A stretch of 6,633 nucleotides of DNA from Acidimicrobiaceae bacterium (GTDB lineage: Bacteria > Actinomycetota > Acidimicrobiia > Acidimicrobiales > RAAP-2), in contig JAUTXB010000164.1 of assembly GCA_030838245.1 (NCBI GenBank), positions 1 to 6,633 on the forward strand, read 5' to 3'. Position numbers and translations under genes: made by a program. The notes under the pieces were generated by a model, which saw nothing but the letters and a program-made list of their open reading frames with translations, was not told the DNA's origin and did not search any database. Positions 6,422 through 6,633 of the stretch are shown piece after piece (the first letter of the stretch is position 1; every line of letters starts with the position of its first letter).

Positions 6422-6427
6422 TACACT
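6422..6427 (+). promoter_or_regulatory. Candidate -10 box of ftsE
   Basis: TACACT fits TANNNT and would start transcription near 6434, about 2 nt before the ATG at 6436. A good -35 hexamer is not seen; the direct repeat occupies that region. A separate promoter for ftsE inside the 97-nt gap after prfB is therefore plausible but not proven. Confidence 0.4.
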
Positions 6428-6435
6428 TGCTCCGG

Positions 6436-6489
6436 ATGGGACCCGCTTTTGTTCCACCACCCCCCTCTCTCATCACGCTTCCCTCATGA
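6436..6489 (+). CDS. Possible 17-residue polyproline leader peptide overlapping ftsE
   Basis: ATG at 6436 opens [17 protein letters not shown] and ends at TGA 6487-6489, overlapping the ftsE ATG (6486-6488) as ATGA. There is no Shine-Dalgarno, but the ATG is about 2 nt from the predicted transcription start, which would permit leaderless initiation. Four consecutive prolines (7-10) are a known cause of ribosome slowing that EF-P relieves. Because ftsE itself has no Shine-Dalgarno in its pyrimidine-rich upstream stretch (6453-6485), coupling from this frame would explain how ftsE is initiated. It is not a recognised family, and the frame could be fortuitous. Confidence 0.4.
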   Translation: MGPAFVPPPPSLITLPS

Positions 6490-6633
6490 TCCGTTTCGAC
6501 AACGTCACCAAGACCTACAAGGGATCGACCGTCGCCCTGCGCGACATCTCGATCGAAATTGACAAGGGGGAGTTCGTCTTCCTGGTCGGTTCCTCGGGGT
6601 CGGGCAAGACCACCTTCATCCGCCTGCTCCTGC
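6486..6633 (+). CDS. ftsE: Cell division ATP-binding protein FtsE, N-terminal part (partial)
   Basis: The first 49 codons are present and the gene continues past the window. [20 protein letters not shown] is the typical FtsE opening, including the aromatic Tyr11 that stacks on adenine in ABC ATPases. Walker A is GSSGSGKTT (35-43), with Lys41 contacting the phosphates. FtsE pairs with the membrane protein FtsX to form an ABC-type complex at the division site, which activates peptidoglycan hydrolases rather than transporting a substrate. The position downstream of prfB matches the common actinobacterial order prfB-ftsE-ftsX-smpB, so ftsX is expected just beyond the window. ATG 6486 is the only start compatible with the family N-terminus. 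No ribosome binding site precedes it; the preceding tract is almost pure pyrimidine. Another ABC ATPase is possible from so short a fragment but unlikely given the context. Confidence 0.9.
   Translation, partial: MIRFDNVTKTYKGSTVALRDISIEIDKGEFVFLVGSSGSGKTTFIRLLL

Overview
The window comes from a high-GC (roughly two thirds G+C by eye) bacterium. The gene set and codon use point to Actinomycetota: a zinc-less Trm112-like protein and a two-domain sugar isomerase following a phosphomannomutase, then hpf, secA, prfB and ftsE in a row. I suspect a deep-branching class such as Acidimicrobiia, but that is only an inference from gene order. All recognisable genes are on the + strand; the long minus-strand frames are shadows.

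Region by region: 1-101 is the C-terminal end of a phosphomannomutase/phosphoglucomutase. 182-427 encodes an 81-residue Trm112-like protein, overlapping by 4 nt the 358-residue SIS-domain phosphoglucose/phosphomannose isomerase at 424-1500. These three look like one sugar-phosphate operon. 1501-2027 has no convincing protein gene. It does contain a strong long-range helix (1652-1670 with 1923-1941) enclosing several local hairpins. I read this as a structured non-coding RNA of about 290 nt directly upstream of hpf, and by position the best candidate is the raiA-motif RNA. 2028-2393 encodes a short ribosome hibernation factor. 2459-5230 encodes SecA (923 residues, with the C-terminal zinc motif). 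5231-6388 encodes release factor 2, whose ATG abuts the secA TGA in the same frame. 6389-6485 holds a direct repeat, a -10-like box and a 17-codon polyproline open frame that overlaps the ftsE start as ATGA. ftsE runs off the window at 6633.

The genes are mostly housekeeping: mannose/glucose phosphate interconversion for glycan precursors, ribosome hibernation, protein export, translation termination at UAA/UGA, and divisome control by FtsEX. The points most worth a second look are regulatory: the structured RNA before hpf, the polyproline leader frame before ftsE, the in-frame TGA-ATG junction between secA and the gene for the factor that reads UGA, and the apparently leaderless secA start.
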